DNA of 35,948 nucleotides from Polaribacter sejongensis (GCA_949545755.1 CATITK010000085.1:1-35948), one strand, 5' to 3'; counted from the first letter of the stretch, positions 17,101 through 24,358 are shown. Program-made: numbers and translations. Notes: generated from the sequence alone by a model not told the origin.

Positions 17101-17652
17101 AAATAAAATAGGATGACACCAAGCAGGGTTTGCGCCTGTTATTAAAAAACAATCCGCTAATTCTATATCTGCATATGAAATTGGTACACTATCTTCTCCA
17201 AATGTTTTTTTGTAGCCAACCACAGCTGAACTCATACATAGACGCGAATTAGTATCTATATTATTGGTTCCCAAAAAACCCTTTGTCAGCTTATTTGCGA
17301 TATAGTATTCTTCCGTTAAACTTTGTCCGGAAACATAAAAAGCAACAGCATCTGGACCATGTTTTTTTATAATTGATTTAAAAACATTGGCAGCTCTATC
17401 TAAAGCGGTATCCCAACTTACTCGCTCACGAGGATGAGAACGACTCCATCTCATCTCTGGATATAAAATTCGATCGGACGTATCATTGGCAACATAATGT
17501 AAATTCATCCCTTTGGAACACAACATTCCTTTATTCACAGGGTGGTCTTTATCACCTGCAACAAAAACCTTGTTATTGATGTCTTTTTTTACAATAATAC
17601 CACAACCAACTCCACAATAAGAACAGGTTGTTTTAATTTCATTTTTCATCAT
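14131..17652 (-). CDS. Assimilatory nitrate reductase fused to FAD reductase and BFD [2Fe-2S] domain
   Basis: 1173 aa, no Tat signal, cytosolic. Residues 1-690 are a Nas/Nap-type Mo-bis-MGD subunit: [4Fe-4S] ligands C10, C13, C17 and C45, and Mo ligand C139 in SRLCMSSAV. Residues 700-1090 are a NirB/NasB-type FAD/NAD(P) reductase (IIIAGAGAAAFRFLQNY, and VVIVGGGLLGLELAAAM for the nicotinamide nucleotide). Residues 1119-1165 are a BFD-like [2Fe-2S] domain (C1121, C1123, C1155, C1158). The chain could pass electrons from NAD(P)H through FAD and Fe-S to Mo without a separate reductase. The start has two adjacent Met codons; either fits. First gene of its operon, with a strong palindrome 150 bp upstream. 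Names in use for relatives are nasA and narB. Confidence 0.92.
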   Translation of the reverse strand: MMKNEIKTTCSYCGVGCGIIVKKDINNKVFVAGDKDHPVNKGMLCSKGMNLHYVANDTSDRILYPEMRWSRSHPRERVSWDTALDRAANVFKSIIKKHGPDAVAFYVSGQSLTEEYYIANKLTKGFLGTNNIDTNSRLCMSSAVVGYKKTFGEDSVPISYADIELADCFLITGANPAWCHPILFRRIEKHKEENPNVKVIVIDPRKTDSASFADLHLQLTPGTDVVLYNAIGRCLYKSGLIDEDFIKKHTEGFDAYRKVIFETSLKEASKICGVPVKEIQKAAAMIGLSEGFISMWAMGLNQSVIGTDKNTSLLNLSLITGQVGKPGAGPFSLTGQPNAMGGREVGGMANLLAVHKDLQNEQHRREVAQFWGVDKISPKPGLTATEMFDALESGKLKAVWIACTNPLVSMPNSHRIEKAMANSKFVVVQEISHKSDTLAYADLVLPAAAWLEKEGTMTNSERRISYLPKEIEAPGEARPDVEIFCDFARRMGFRGFNYNGTEEIYDEYALMTKGTNIDVSFLNYDRLKSEGTFQWPVNEYRHKGTPRLFEDKKFYTPSQKAIFNIPSSIENPSVKTNEEFPLILTTGRIRDQWHTMTKTGKVSRLKTHYPKPVLEINPIDAYLNNIKDGDITEIKSQNGVVRVRAKVTDTIKEGVVFLPMHWGKVLQSNLNRANNLTNTHIDPISKEPDFKYTSVSVSKYKKPKEKIIIAGAGAAAFRFLQNYRDYNEVDEIHVFSKESNLFYNRVLLPEYITEELSWEQLLKIKNVELNNLNIKIHPETTIEKIDKETKVVTDSKGKTHLFDRLILATGSRPFVPKDVQIDLRGRFTMRNKVDADQFKKYLDDTGLPPEEQHVVIVGGGLLGLELAAAMKHKSVKITIVQRASRLMERQLDKISSKLLSLNVQERGIQIYFDNEVSTVFDDEDTGELTINLKSGKYITANAIVYAIGTRPNIEIAKNNGIVCGRGVKVNQHLQSSHPDIFAIGEIAEFNNKLFGITSAAEEQAGILANFIAGDISEAYKGSVLMNILKFNDLNLCSIGEISVPENDPSYEEIIFTDLSKRYYKKCIVKDDLLIGAVLVGDKNEFAEFKTLIESKIEMSDKRDTLLRGASNDTPVLGKLVCSCSQVGAGNIEEAIAKGCTNFTELCNKTGAGLGCGSCKTEVREILNNAKVGV

Positions 17653-17795
17653 TTAAGCGACTATTTTATACGAAATACGACATTAAAACCTGACCAACCA
17701 AAGGTTGATTTTATTTTTCTGAATACCCTAAAAAAAAGGATCTTGAATTTTTCAATTAATAAAATATACATTAAAAATTGAAGTAATAATAAACT

Positions 17796-17803
17796 CAAAA
17801 GTA
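17796..17803 (-). promoter_or_regulatory. Nitrate reductase operon promoter, -7 box TACTTTTG
   Basis: A perfect TAnnTTTG on the minus strand, about 145 bp before the nitrate reductase ATG. Its TA is also the outer TA of the palindromic operator. Confidence 0.6.
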
Positions 17804-17822
17804 AGTATAAATACTTACTTTT
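17797..17822. promoter_or_regulatory. Nitrate-locus palindromic operator, nitrate reductase copy
   Basis: A perfect inverted repeat with 12-bp arms (AAAAGTAAGTAT and ATACTTACTTTT) around a 2-bp centre. The 16-bp core TAAGTATAAATACTTA (17802-17817) is shared with the nirB and nrtA upstream regions. A separate GTACGTAC palindrome lies at 17835-17842. Confidence 0.75.
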
Positions 17823-17947
17823 CAAGCTAAAAAAGTACGTACAATATAATTATTAGTAAATTAAGAATGAACCAATAGTGATTTTAAGAATTTGACAAAA
17901 TTGAGGGTAAAAAACAGTGGGGATTAAAAAAATAGCTTCATTAGAGA

Positions 17948-18607
17948 CTATATCAGTTGGTATTCTTTCGCTTTATTACTCAGTTCCATTAAATTTTTAG
18001 CCTCTAATTTCTTCATTAAATTAAAACGATGCACCTCTGCAGTGCGCTTGCTAATTTGTAATTCTTCGGCAATATCTTTATTGTTCTTTAACTCTAAAAC
18101 TAAGGTTAATATTTGCTTTTCTCTTTTGGTTAATTTAAAAGGAAGTTCTTGAAACTCCTTTTGAGGTGTTCCTTTTTTAGTTGTAGCTCCATCTACAAAA
18201 TTGTTCATTATAATAGAAGAAACATCTCCTGTAAAATACCTACCACCAGAAGCAACTTTACTTATTGCTTTCAAAAATTCTTTCTTACTTGCTCCTTTCA
18301 ACAAATAACCATCAGCTCCTGCTTGTATCGATTTTAAAACATATTCTTCAGAATCGTGCATCGAAAGCACCAATGTTCTTACATCTGTGTACTGTTTATT
18401 AATTTCAGTAACCACTTCAATTCCATTCATTTCTGGCATGCGAATATCAACAATAAGGATATCAGGTTTCTTTTTCGAAATGACCTCTAAAGCTTCTTTT
18501 CCGTTGGATGCTTCATCTATAACAGTAATTCCTGACTGGTCTTCTAAAAGTGCTTTAATGCCATCTCTTACCAAAACATGGTCGTCTGCTAAAACTATAT
18601 TAATCAT
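17948..18607 (-). CDS. NarL/FixJ-family response regulator
   Basis: 219 aa. The receiver domain (1-120) has acidic pocket D8-D9, phosphoacceptor D54 in LIVDIRMPEMNG, and the Lys of the LLKGASKKEF segment. The LuxR-type helix-turn-helix (about 152-215) contains FKLTKREKQILTLVLE and ISKRTAEVHRFNLMKKLEAK. It is the last gene of the nirB unit, 54 bp after the sensor kinase gene, with which it surely forms a two-component pair. A TACTTTTG box and several TACTTA-like heptamers precede it, so it may also be transcribed alone and autoregulated. E. coli NarL binds TACYYMT, which these resemble. Confidence 0.9.
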   Translation of the reverse strand: MINIVLADDHVLVRDGIKALLEDQSGITVIDEASNGKEALEVISKKKPDILIVDIRMPEMNGIEVVTEINKQYTDVRTLVLSMHDSEEYVLKSIQAGADGYLLKGASKKEFLKAISKVASGGRYFTGDVSSIIMNNFVDGATTKKGTPQKEFQELPFKLTKREKQILTLVLELKNNKDIAEELQISKRTAEVHRFNLMKKLEAKNLMELSNKAKEYQLI

Positions 18608-18623
18608 AACTGTAGATAATTTA

Positions 18624-18660
18624 TACTTACAAAAGTAGCCATTTTAAGTAAAACTAAGTA
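18624..18660 (-). promoter_or_regulatory. Response regulator promoter with clustered TACTTA-like heptamers
   Basis: On the minus strand TACTTAG (18654-18660), TACTTAA (18644-18650) and a TACTTTTG -7 box (18630-18637) follow one another. TACTTAC is on the plus strand at 18624-18630. The spacing to the ATG at 18607 is suitable for a promoter. Confidence 0.45.
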
Positions 18661-18661
18661 T

Positions 18662-20473
18662 TTAAATAGGGATATTTAATGTTACTCTTGTGCCTTTTCC
18701 AAGTTCAGAATTCAAGAACAATCGACCTTCAACAAACGTAATTCGTTCCTTCATAAAAGTCATGCCCATTCCTCCATCTCCATTCTTTACGTGCTTTACC
18801 TTTGAAGGTTCAAAACCTTGTCCATCGTCATCCACAACGATACTTAATATTTTTTCACTGTGAGAAACTGCCACCAAAATATGAGAAGATTCAGCATATT
18901 TAATAGCGTTATTTATTGCTTCTTGAACAATTCTATAAATATTAATTTCAACAAGGGAATCTAAACGCTGATTATAGTCTGTTTTATTTAGAAATAAGAT
19001 TTCTTTTCCCGTTAATCTTCCTAATTCTTGGGTTAGTTTTATCATTGCAGGAACCACTCCATGATCAGATAATTCTGGTGGAGTTAAATTAAAAGTGGCA
19101 GCTCTAACACCTTTTATAATATTTGTAGTTAAGTCCTTTAAATGTTCAATCTTAGCAGTTGTTTTCTGAATATCATTCATATTAATGCTTTCTAAATTGT
19201 ATTTTAATCCAGTTAACATCTGACCAATTCCATCATGCACATCCTTTGCAATTCTATTTTGTTCTTTTTCTTGGTTTTCTATAATCTTACTTGAAATTAT
19301 TTTTTGCTGACTCATTTTCTCCTCAAAACTCTCTTTGGTCAATCTTTCAATTTCTATTTGACCTGCTTTTTTAGCAGTAATTTCTGAGGCGATAATTAAC
19401 AATTCAGACTTATCTTCTGTGGGCCTATAGGGAACTATTGACATTTCTAACCAAATAGTTTCAGCGTCTTTTGTCGTTGCCTTAAGCTCGCCTTGCCATC
19501 CCGTTTTTTTATGTTTTGTAATTAAATCTTCAATTATGAACTGTTCGTTTTCATTATTTGATAAAATGTTCCAAAAGAACGTTTCTTTTTTAAATTTTGT
19601 GAATTTAAACAACCTTGAAAACTTATTTCCTATGTGAATTAAATTTCCGTTTGGAGAAATTCTTGCAAACAATAATGTTTCATCAATTGCTTGACTTAAA
19701 GCACGCAACTCTCTAATCGATTTTTCTTTAACAACACTCAACTCATCTGCATTAAAAGCCATCTTTTTAGCTTTCTTTTCTGCCGACAACAATTCTGAAA
19801 GTATCATTTTTATAGATTTTGCAGTAGGCAAAAAGATGAACACTAACTCCCCCAAAAGCAGCAACAATGTTAGTCCCATTAATAAGAACTCTAACTTTCT
19901 CAACCAAGCAACTTTCTCATTCGCTTCTAAATCATATTGATTCACAATTTCATCCATTATCAACAAAAAAGAACCTTCATTATTGGTTATTTTTTTGATT
20001 TCAGACACCAAGTAATCAATAGAAATTAAAGGATTTTTTTCTAGTTTTCGAAGGATTAATTTTGAAGCTTTCTGTATGGTATCAAAAACAGGATTAATCG
20101 CAGTAAACTTACTTTTTATTTGCACACTATTTTGTTTAGGAAGCCCCAAACTATCATTTCCTTTTTGAAGAGAGTTATGAGATAACTCCCATAGAAAAAG
20201 TGTTCTTTTTATATTATTTTTGAGAGAAATTCTATTTTTTTCATCCGAAGAAACTGAGAGGGAAACAATTTCTTTTGTTAGTTTCTGACTCAACATTCTT
20301 TGCCTACCAGCAATATTTATCACCGTAGAATCACTTTGTTGTTTGTCTAAATGATTGCGAACTAAAACCTGACTAATAATTACAGAAAAAGCAATGGTGC
20401 TTAAAGCAATAATATACAAACGACTTAATTTATCAAACGTTCTTTGGTCTAATGAATTGCCTTTTTTTGTCAT
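18662..20473 (-). CDS. NarX-like sensor histidine kinase with PilJ-type input domain
   Basis: 603 aa. Membrane helices at about 17-37 and 196-215 bracket a periplasmic helical domain. INIAGRQRMLSQKLTKE (52-68) resembles the PilJ-type input domain and the P-box of NarX/NarQ, where an Arg binds nitrate or nitrite. A cytosolic signalling helix, a PAS-like domain (about 260-365) and a HisKA_3 dimerisation helix with H413 in AKDVHDGIGQ follow. The HATPase domain has NAIKYAE, DDDGQGFEP and GGMGMTFMKERI. It lies 15 bp after the DUF4202 gene and 54 bp before the response regulator gene. A role in nitrate or nitrite sensing is inferred from the input domain plus the locus. Confidence 0.87.
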   Translation of the reverse strand: MTKKGNSLDQRTFDKLSRLYIIALSTIAFSVIISQVLVRNHLDKQQSDSTVINIAGRQRMLSQKLTKEIVSLSVSSDEKNRISLKNNIKRTLFLWELSHNSLQKGNDSLGLPKQNSVQIKSKFTAINPVFDTIQKASKLILRKLEKNPLISIDYLVSEIKKITNNEGSFLLIMDEIVNQYDLEANEKVAWLRKLEFLLMGLTLLLLLGELVFIFLPTAKSIKMILSELLSAEKKAKKMAFNADELSVVKEKSIRELRALSQAIDETLLFARISPNGNLIHIGNKFSRLFKFTKFKKETFFWNILSNNENEQFIIEDLITKHKKTGWQGELKATTKDAETIWLEMSIVPYRPTEDKSELLIIASEITAKKAGQIEIERLTKESFEEKMSQQKIISSKIIENQEKEQNRIAKDVHDGIGQMLTGLKYNLESINMNDIQKTTAKIEHLKDLTTNIIKGVRAATFNLTPPELSDHGVVPAMIKLTQELGRLTGKEILFLNKTDYNQRLDSLVEINIYRIVQEAINNAIKYAESSHILVAVSHSEKILSIVVDDDGQGFEPSKVKHVKNGDGGMGMTFMKERITFVEGRLFLNSELGKGTRVTLNIPI

Positions 20474-20488
20474 TTTAAATTACAATTA

Positions 20489-21073
20489 TTATGAAATGGC
20501 TTGCTTCACCAGCGCTAAACTTGCTTCAGAAAAAGGAATTAACAAAGCTGCAGCGTGTCCTTTTTCAGACATTTTAACCCATGTTTTTTTAAGAATATCA
20601 ATTACTTTTTCATCTGTATGTTTTGCTGCAAATGCGACAAGATAATACTCTAAAAAAACCAAACAGATAGTGTCTTCTAATATTTGAGACTCTTCATTTT
20701 TTTTGATGCCTTTTTTTAAAATAATTTTCTGAACTCTCTCAATAAATTGAGTTTCAAAACCAACTTCTTGCAAAATTTCTCCCGTAATCTCAGCATGCAT
20801 CATTTTTAATTTTTGACGCCATTTTAAATACCCAACTCTGTCCATTGGATACTCGTTTCGCTGAATTTTCCAACGACAAATATGCTGTGCTCTTGCAGCA
20901 ATCTTAAGGGCATCAGAGGCACTTGGATTAAAAGCTATCAACCTTCTTGTCATCCTTTGAGAGTACAATAGTTCTTTTGGATAGGCTAAGTCGAGCACTT
21001 GATACGTATCTGCATCTTCAGCATTTTTCTTATCAATAATTGCAATGGCAGTTTCAAATTTTGTTGGCTTCAT
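20489..21073 (-). CDS. DUF4202 family protein
   Basis: 194 aa, soluble, no signal. Family hallmarks are ID(K)KNAED near 14-20, PKELLYSQRMT (32-42), ARAQHICRWKIQRNEYPMDR (60-79), a conserved HAE (93-95) and LEDTICLVFLE (132-142). The spaced H64, H93, E133-D134 and E142 look like an HD-type metal-binding set, so a hydrolase-like fold is possible but unproven. Genes of this family tend to lie near nitrite or sulfite reduction genes. Here it is between nirD and the nitrate sensor kinase, with 63 bp to nirD, so it probably serves nitrite assimilation or siroheme use. Function unknown. Confidence 0.8.
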   Translation of the reverse strand: MKPTKFETAIAIIDKKNAEDADTYQVLDLAYPKELLYSQRMTRRLIAFNPSASDALKIAARAQHICRWKIQRNEYPMDRVGYLKWRQKLKMMHAEITGEILQEVGFETQFIERVQKIILKKGIKKNEESQILEDTICLVFLEYYLVAFAAKHTDEKVIDILKKTWVKMSEKGHAAALLIPFSEASLALVKQAIS

Positions 21074-21136
21074 TTTTCCTTTTTATTTAAATGATTACTA
21101 CCAAGTCTTTACTTGACAGTTTTCCTTTAAAATTAT

Positions 21137-21514
21137 TTATTCTAAAAAGCCAATATACACATTTCCGTCAATAATTTTAACAGGATAGGTGGCAATTTTT
21201 AAATCTTCGCCAGCTAAATTAGTACCATCTTCTAAAGAAAAATTCTTTTTGTGCAATGGGCAAGCAACTTTTGGAATTCCATCTTTATCACCAATCATTC
21301 CTAAAGATAATACCATTTCCATTTTATGTGGACATAGGTTTTGAGTAGCATACCATTTACCTGTTCTCACAAAGTTATACACAGCGATTTGCTTGGTTTT
21401 GTATTTTATACAAGCACCCGTATTTTCAGGAAAATCTTCTGTTTTACCAACTTTAAACCATTGATTTACATTTTCTTCTGAAACTGATTTGTATTTTTCT
21501 AATATTTCTTGCAT
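21137..21514 (-). CDS. nirD: Nitrite reductase small subunit (Rieske-type)
   Basis: 125 aa from the ATG at 21514 (MQEILEKYKSVSEENVNQWF). A longer reading from GTG at 21595 adds 27 residues unlike the family, and the AT-rich leader before 21514 suits a start. The Rieske [2Fe-2S] motif is intact: C61-P-H63 and C85-P-L-H88, with the usual FSLEDG after it. It is the partner of NirB in NADH-dependent reduction of nitrite to ammonium in the cytosol. Some NirD proteins lack the cluster ligands; this one keeps all four. It follows nirB by about 107 bp to the chosen start. Confidence 0.88.
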   Translation of the reverse strand: MQEILEKYKSVSEENVNQWFKVGKTEDFPENTGACIKYKTKQIAVYNFVRTGKWYATQNLCPHKMEMVLSLGMIGDKDGIPKVACPLHKKNFSLEDGTNLAGEDLKIATYPVKIIDGNVYIGFLE

Positions 21515-21621
21515 GGTTTTAAATTTTAATGGTTGATAAAAATAGGTTTCTTTAGGAAGACTTATGAAGCCCTGTAAAACCTGAATAGTAGCCACTTATT
21601 TATTGTTTGCTGGAAACTAAT

Positions 21622-24135
21622 TTATACCCAAGCTTTTGGCTTTTTCTGATCACGCATAGGAACAAACTCAATAGTATCATCTGTGTCATCTGAATTCACA
21701 AAATGCTTAAAACGCTTCATTACTTCTTCACTTTCTATGGCTTGTTTCCATTCACATTCGTATCGATTTACAAGACCTTGCATTTCGATTTCTAAGTCTT
21801 CAGCAATACCCAGAGAATCTTCAACAACCACTTGCTTTAAATAAGCTATTCCTCCATCTAATTTGTCTAACCAAGGTGCAGTTCTTACCAAAGGACCCGC
21901 TGTTCTTATATAGAACATTAAAAATCTGTCTAAATATTTAACAACCGTTTCATCATCCAATTGTTCTGCTAATAAAACGGCGTGTTTTGGGGTTGCTCCA
22001 CCATTTCCACAGACATATAAATTCCAGCCCCCCTCAACAGCAATCAAGCCAAAATCTTTACCCCTTGCTTCTGCACATTCTCGAATACAACCCGAAACGC
22101 CTCCTTTTAATTTGTGCGGAGAACGCAGACCTCTGTATCGATTTTCAATATCGATAGCAAAGGTCACACTTTCATGCATTCCATACCTACACCAAGTTGC
22201 ACCTACACAACTCTTTACAGTTCTTAACGATTTTCCATAGGCATGCCCACTTTCAAAACCAGCGGCAATTAGTTCTTTCCAAATCATTGGCAATTCATGC
22301 ACTTGTGCACCAAATAAATCAATTCTTTGTCCTCCAGTAATCTTTGTATATAAATCGTATTTTTTTGCAACTTCTCCAATAACAATTAATTGATCTGGCG
22401 TAATTTCTCCAGCAGCAACTCTTGGCACAACAGAGTAAGTTCCATTTCTTTGGATATTTGCCAAAAAGCGGTCATTTGTATCTTGAATGGTCGGTTGACG
22501 GTTTGGAGTCTCCATCGTTACCGTTGCAAAAATTGAGGCCACTAAGGGCTTACATATTTCACAACCATGACCTTTCCCAAAAGTATTTAAAACCTCTTCA
22601 TAATCAGAAACTTGACTTACTTTTACCAAATCATACAGCGCTTGTCTATTGTAATCAAAATGCTCACAGATCGTTTCTTTTACTTCTTTTCCTAGTGATT
22701 TTAAGGTTTCATTTATCAAATCCGTAACCATGGGCTTACAACCTCCACAACCAGTTGTTGCTTTTGTTTTGTCAATTACATCGCCCAAATTATTGCAACC
22801 CCCTTCGGTAATTGAAGAGCAAATATCTCCTTTACTAATAGACTCACAAGAACATACTTGGGCAGTATCTGGCAACTCTAAAACACTCCCAAAAGAGGAA
22901 CCTCCTTCGCTTGCCGGCAAAATTAATTGAGACGGATCTTCAGGAATTTTCATTCCATTTAAATAAACTTGGTGCAACATATTATAGTCAGATGCATCGC
23001 CAACTAAAATTCCACCTAATAAACTTTTACCATCTAAACTTATGTTGATTCTTTTGTATAAATGCTGCGTTTTATTTTCAAAAATTATAGAATGTCCTTT
23101 TGATGCAGGCATAAAAGGTTCACCAAAACTTGCGACATCTACACCAATCAATTTTAATTTGGTAGACATATCTATTTCGTCTGGCATTTGACACGCTACT
23201 TTACTAATAATTTGATTTACTGCAACATCAGCCATATCATAACCTGGCGCAACTAGACCATAAATCATTTCGTTATACAAAGCAACTTCACCAATTGCAA
23301 AGATATGTTCGTCTGAAGTTTGCATTTTGTTATTGACTACGATTCCTCCACGAGCTCCCATTGTCAGTCCACAAATTACTCCCAACTCATCTCTTGGACG
23401 AATTCCTGCAGAAACAACCAACATTTCTACGTCTAAAATATCCTCTTCTCCAAATTCCATTCCGACAATCGCCTCTTCTCCTAAAATTTGTTGAGTTGCT
23501 TTGTTAAGATGGATGTTTAATCCGATGGACTCTAATTTTAATTGTAATACTTTACTACTTCTAGCATCCAATTGTCTGGGCATTAATTTAGGAGCAAATT
23601 CTACAATATGGGGTTCTAAACCCATATCCATTACCGCTTTTCCTGCTTCTAAACCCAGCAAACCTCCACCCAACACCGCAGCTCTTGCATGTGGATTCTT
23701 CGCTTTTAGTTTTGCTGCATACCCCAACATTCCTTCTAAATCTTCAATCGTTCTGTATACAAAAACACCTTCTTTTTCTACTCCTTTTATTGGTGGAACA
23801 AATGCAGATGAACCGGTAGCTAAAACTAAATAATCGTATGTAAGCTGGCGACTCTTTGCTGTAATTATTGTTTTGGTTGTCCTAAAAATGTTGTCCACTT
23901 TTTCATCAACAATTAAATCAATATTATTTTCTTTATACCAAGCTGCAGGAGCCATTTCCAAAGCTTTTGCATCTTGGTTTTCAAAAAAGGCACTTAAATG
24001 AACTCTGTCATAAGCGGGTCTTGGCTCTTCACCAAAAACAGTGATTTTAAAATTTTTACTTTCTGATGAAGCGACCAATTTTTCACAAAACTTATAACCA
24101 ACCATCCCATTACCGACTACAATAATTTTTTTCAT
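21622..24135 (-). CDS. nirB: NAD(P)H-dependent assimilatory nitrite reductase, large subunit
   Basis: 837 aa from the ATG at 24135 (MKKIIVVGNGMVGYKFCEKL). An in-frame TTG at 24156 is unlikely because it lies almost against the operator. Domains in order are FAD/NAD(P) reductase (1-300; GNGMVG and AVLGGGLLGLEAGKA), two BFD-type [2Fe-2S] domains (about 415-465 and 480-530), the ferredoxin-like half-domain (about 545-615) and the siroheme/[4Fe-4S] domain with C643-x5-C649 and C683-x3-C687. It reduces nitrite to ammonium with six electrons. Length and domain order match assimilatory NirB/NasD. First gene of the nirB-nirD-DUF4202-kinase-regulator unit. Confidence 0.95.
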   Translation of the reverse strand: MKKIIVVGNGMVGYKFCEKLVASSESKNFKITVFGEEPRPAYDRVHLSAFFENQDAKALEMAPAAWYKENNIDLIVDEKVDNIFRTTKTIITAKSRQLTYDYLVLATGSSAFVPPIKGVEKEGVFVYRTIEDLEGMLGYAAKLKAKNPHARAAVLGGGLLGLEAGKAVMDMGLEPHIVEFAPKLMPRQLDARSSKVLQLKLESIGLNIHLNKATQQILGEEAIVGMEFGEEDILDVEMLVVSAGIRPRDELGVICGLTMGARGGIVVNNKMQTSDEHIFAIGEVALYNEMIYGLVAPGYDMADVAVNQIISKVACQMPDEIDMSTKLKLIGVDVASFGEPFMPASKGHSIIFENKTQHLYKRINISLDGKSLLGGILVGDASDYNMLHQVYLNGMKIPEDPSQLILPASEGGSSFGSVLELPDTAQVCSCESISKGDICSSITEGGCNNLGDVIDKTKATTGCGGCKPMVTDLINETLKSLGKEVKETICEHFDYNRQALYDLVKVSQVSDYEEVLNTFGKGHGCEICKPLVASIFATVTMETPNRQPTIQDTNDRFLANIQRNGTYSVVPRVAAGEITPDQLIVIGEVAKKYDLYTKITGGQRIDLFGAQVHELPMIWKELIAAGFESGHAYGKSLRTVKSCVGATWCRYGMHESVTFAIDIENRYRGLRSPHKLKGGVSGCIRECAEARGKDFGLIAVEGGWNLYVCGNGGATPKHAVLLAEQLDDETVVKYLDRFLMFYIRTAGPLVRTAPWLDKLDGGIAYLKQVVVEDSLGIAEDLEIEMQGLVNRYECEWKQAIESEEVMKRFKHFVNSDDTDDTIEFVPMRDQKKPKAWV

Positions 24136-24153
24136 AACTACGTATTTTAAAAA

Positions 24154-24161
24154 CAAAATTA
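24154..24161 (-). promoter_or_regulatory. nirB promoter, -7 box TAATTTTG
   Basis: A perfect TAnnTTTG on the minus strand, 18 bp before the nirB ATG. As at the nitrate reductase promoter, its TA is the outer TA of the shared palindrome. On the other strand the palindrome runs into TATTTTTG (24174-24181), a possible rightward box. Confidence 0.6.
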
Positions 24162-24175
24162 AGTATTATTACTTA
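24160..24175. promoter_or_regulatory. Nitrate-locus palindromic operator, nirB copy
   Basis: TAAGTATTATTACTTA, inverted repeat with 6-bp arms TAAGTA/TACTTA. It shares 14 of 16 bases with the nitrate reductase copy and 14 of 16 with the nrtA copy. TACGTA hexamers lie on both sides (24139-24144, 24203-24208). Confidence 0.75.
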
Positions 24176-24332
24176 TTTTTGTGTTGATTATTCAACTGTT
24201 TTTACGTAGCAATCAAATTTTTATTAATTTGAAAATATAGCACCTTCTTATTAAATATTCCATAAAATAAAATTGCAGGAAATAGGAATTCTGCATTTCA
24301 AAAGTTTGGGGTAATAATGATTTGTTTTTAAT

Positions 24333-24340
24333 ACCTTTGA
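24333..24340 (+). promoter_or_regulatory. Promoter of the HupE/UreJ-like gene, -7 box TACCTTTG
   Basis: A perfect TAnnTTTG 18 bp before the ATG at 24359. A TTTG at 24306-24309 lies 23 bp upstream and may be the -33 element. Confidence 0.55.
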
Positions 24341-24358
24341 ATTTCCTAAAATTAAAAA

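Noticed and set aside
24136-24156. TTG start extending nirB by 7 residues
   Set aside because: It would begin 4 bp from the operator and inside the -7 box; MKKIIVVGNG at 24135 is the family start.
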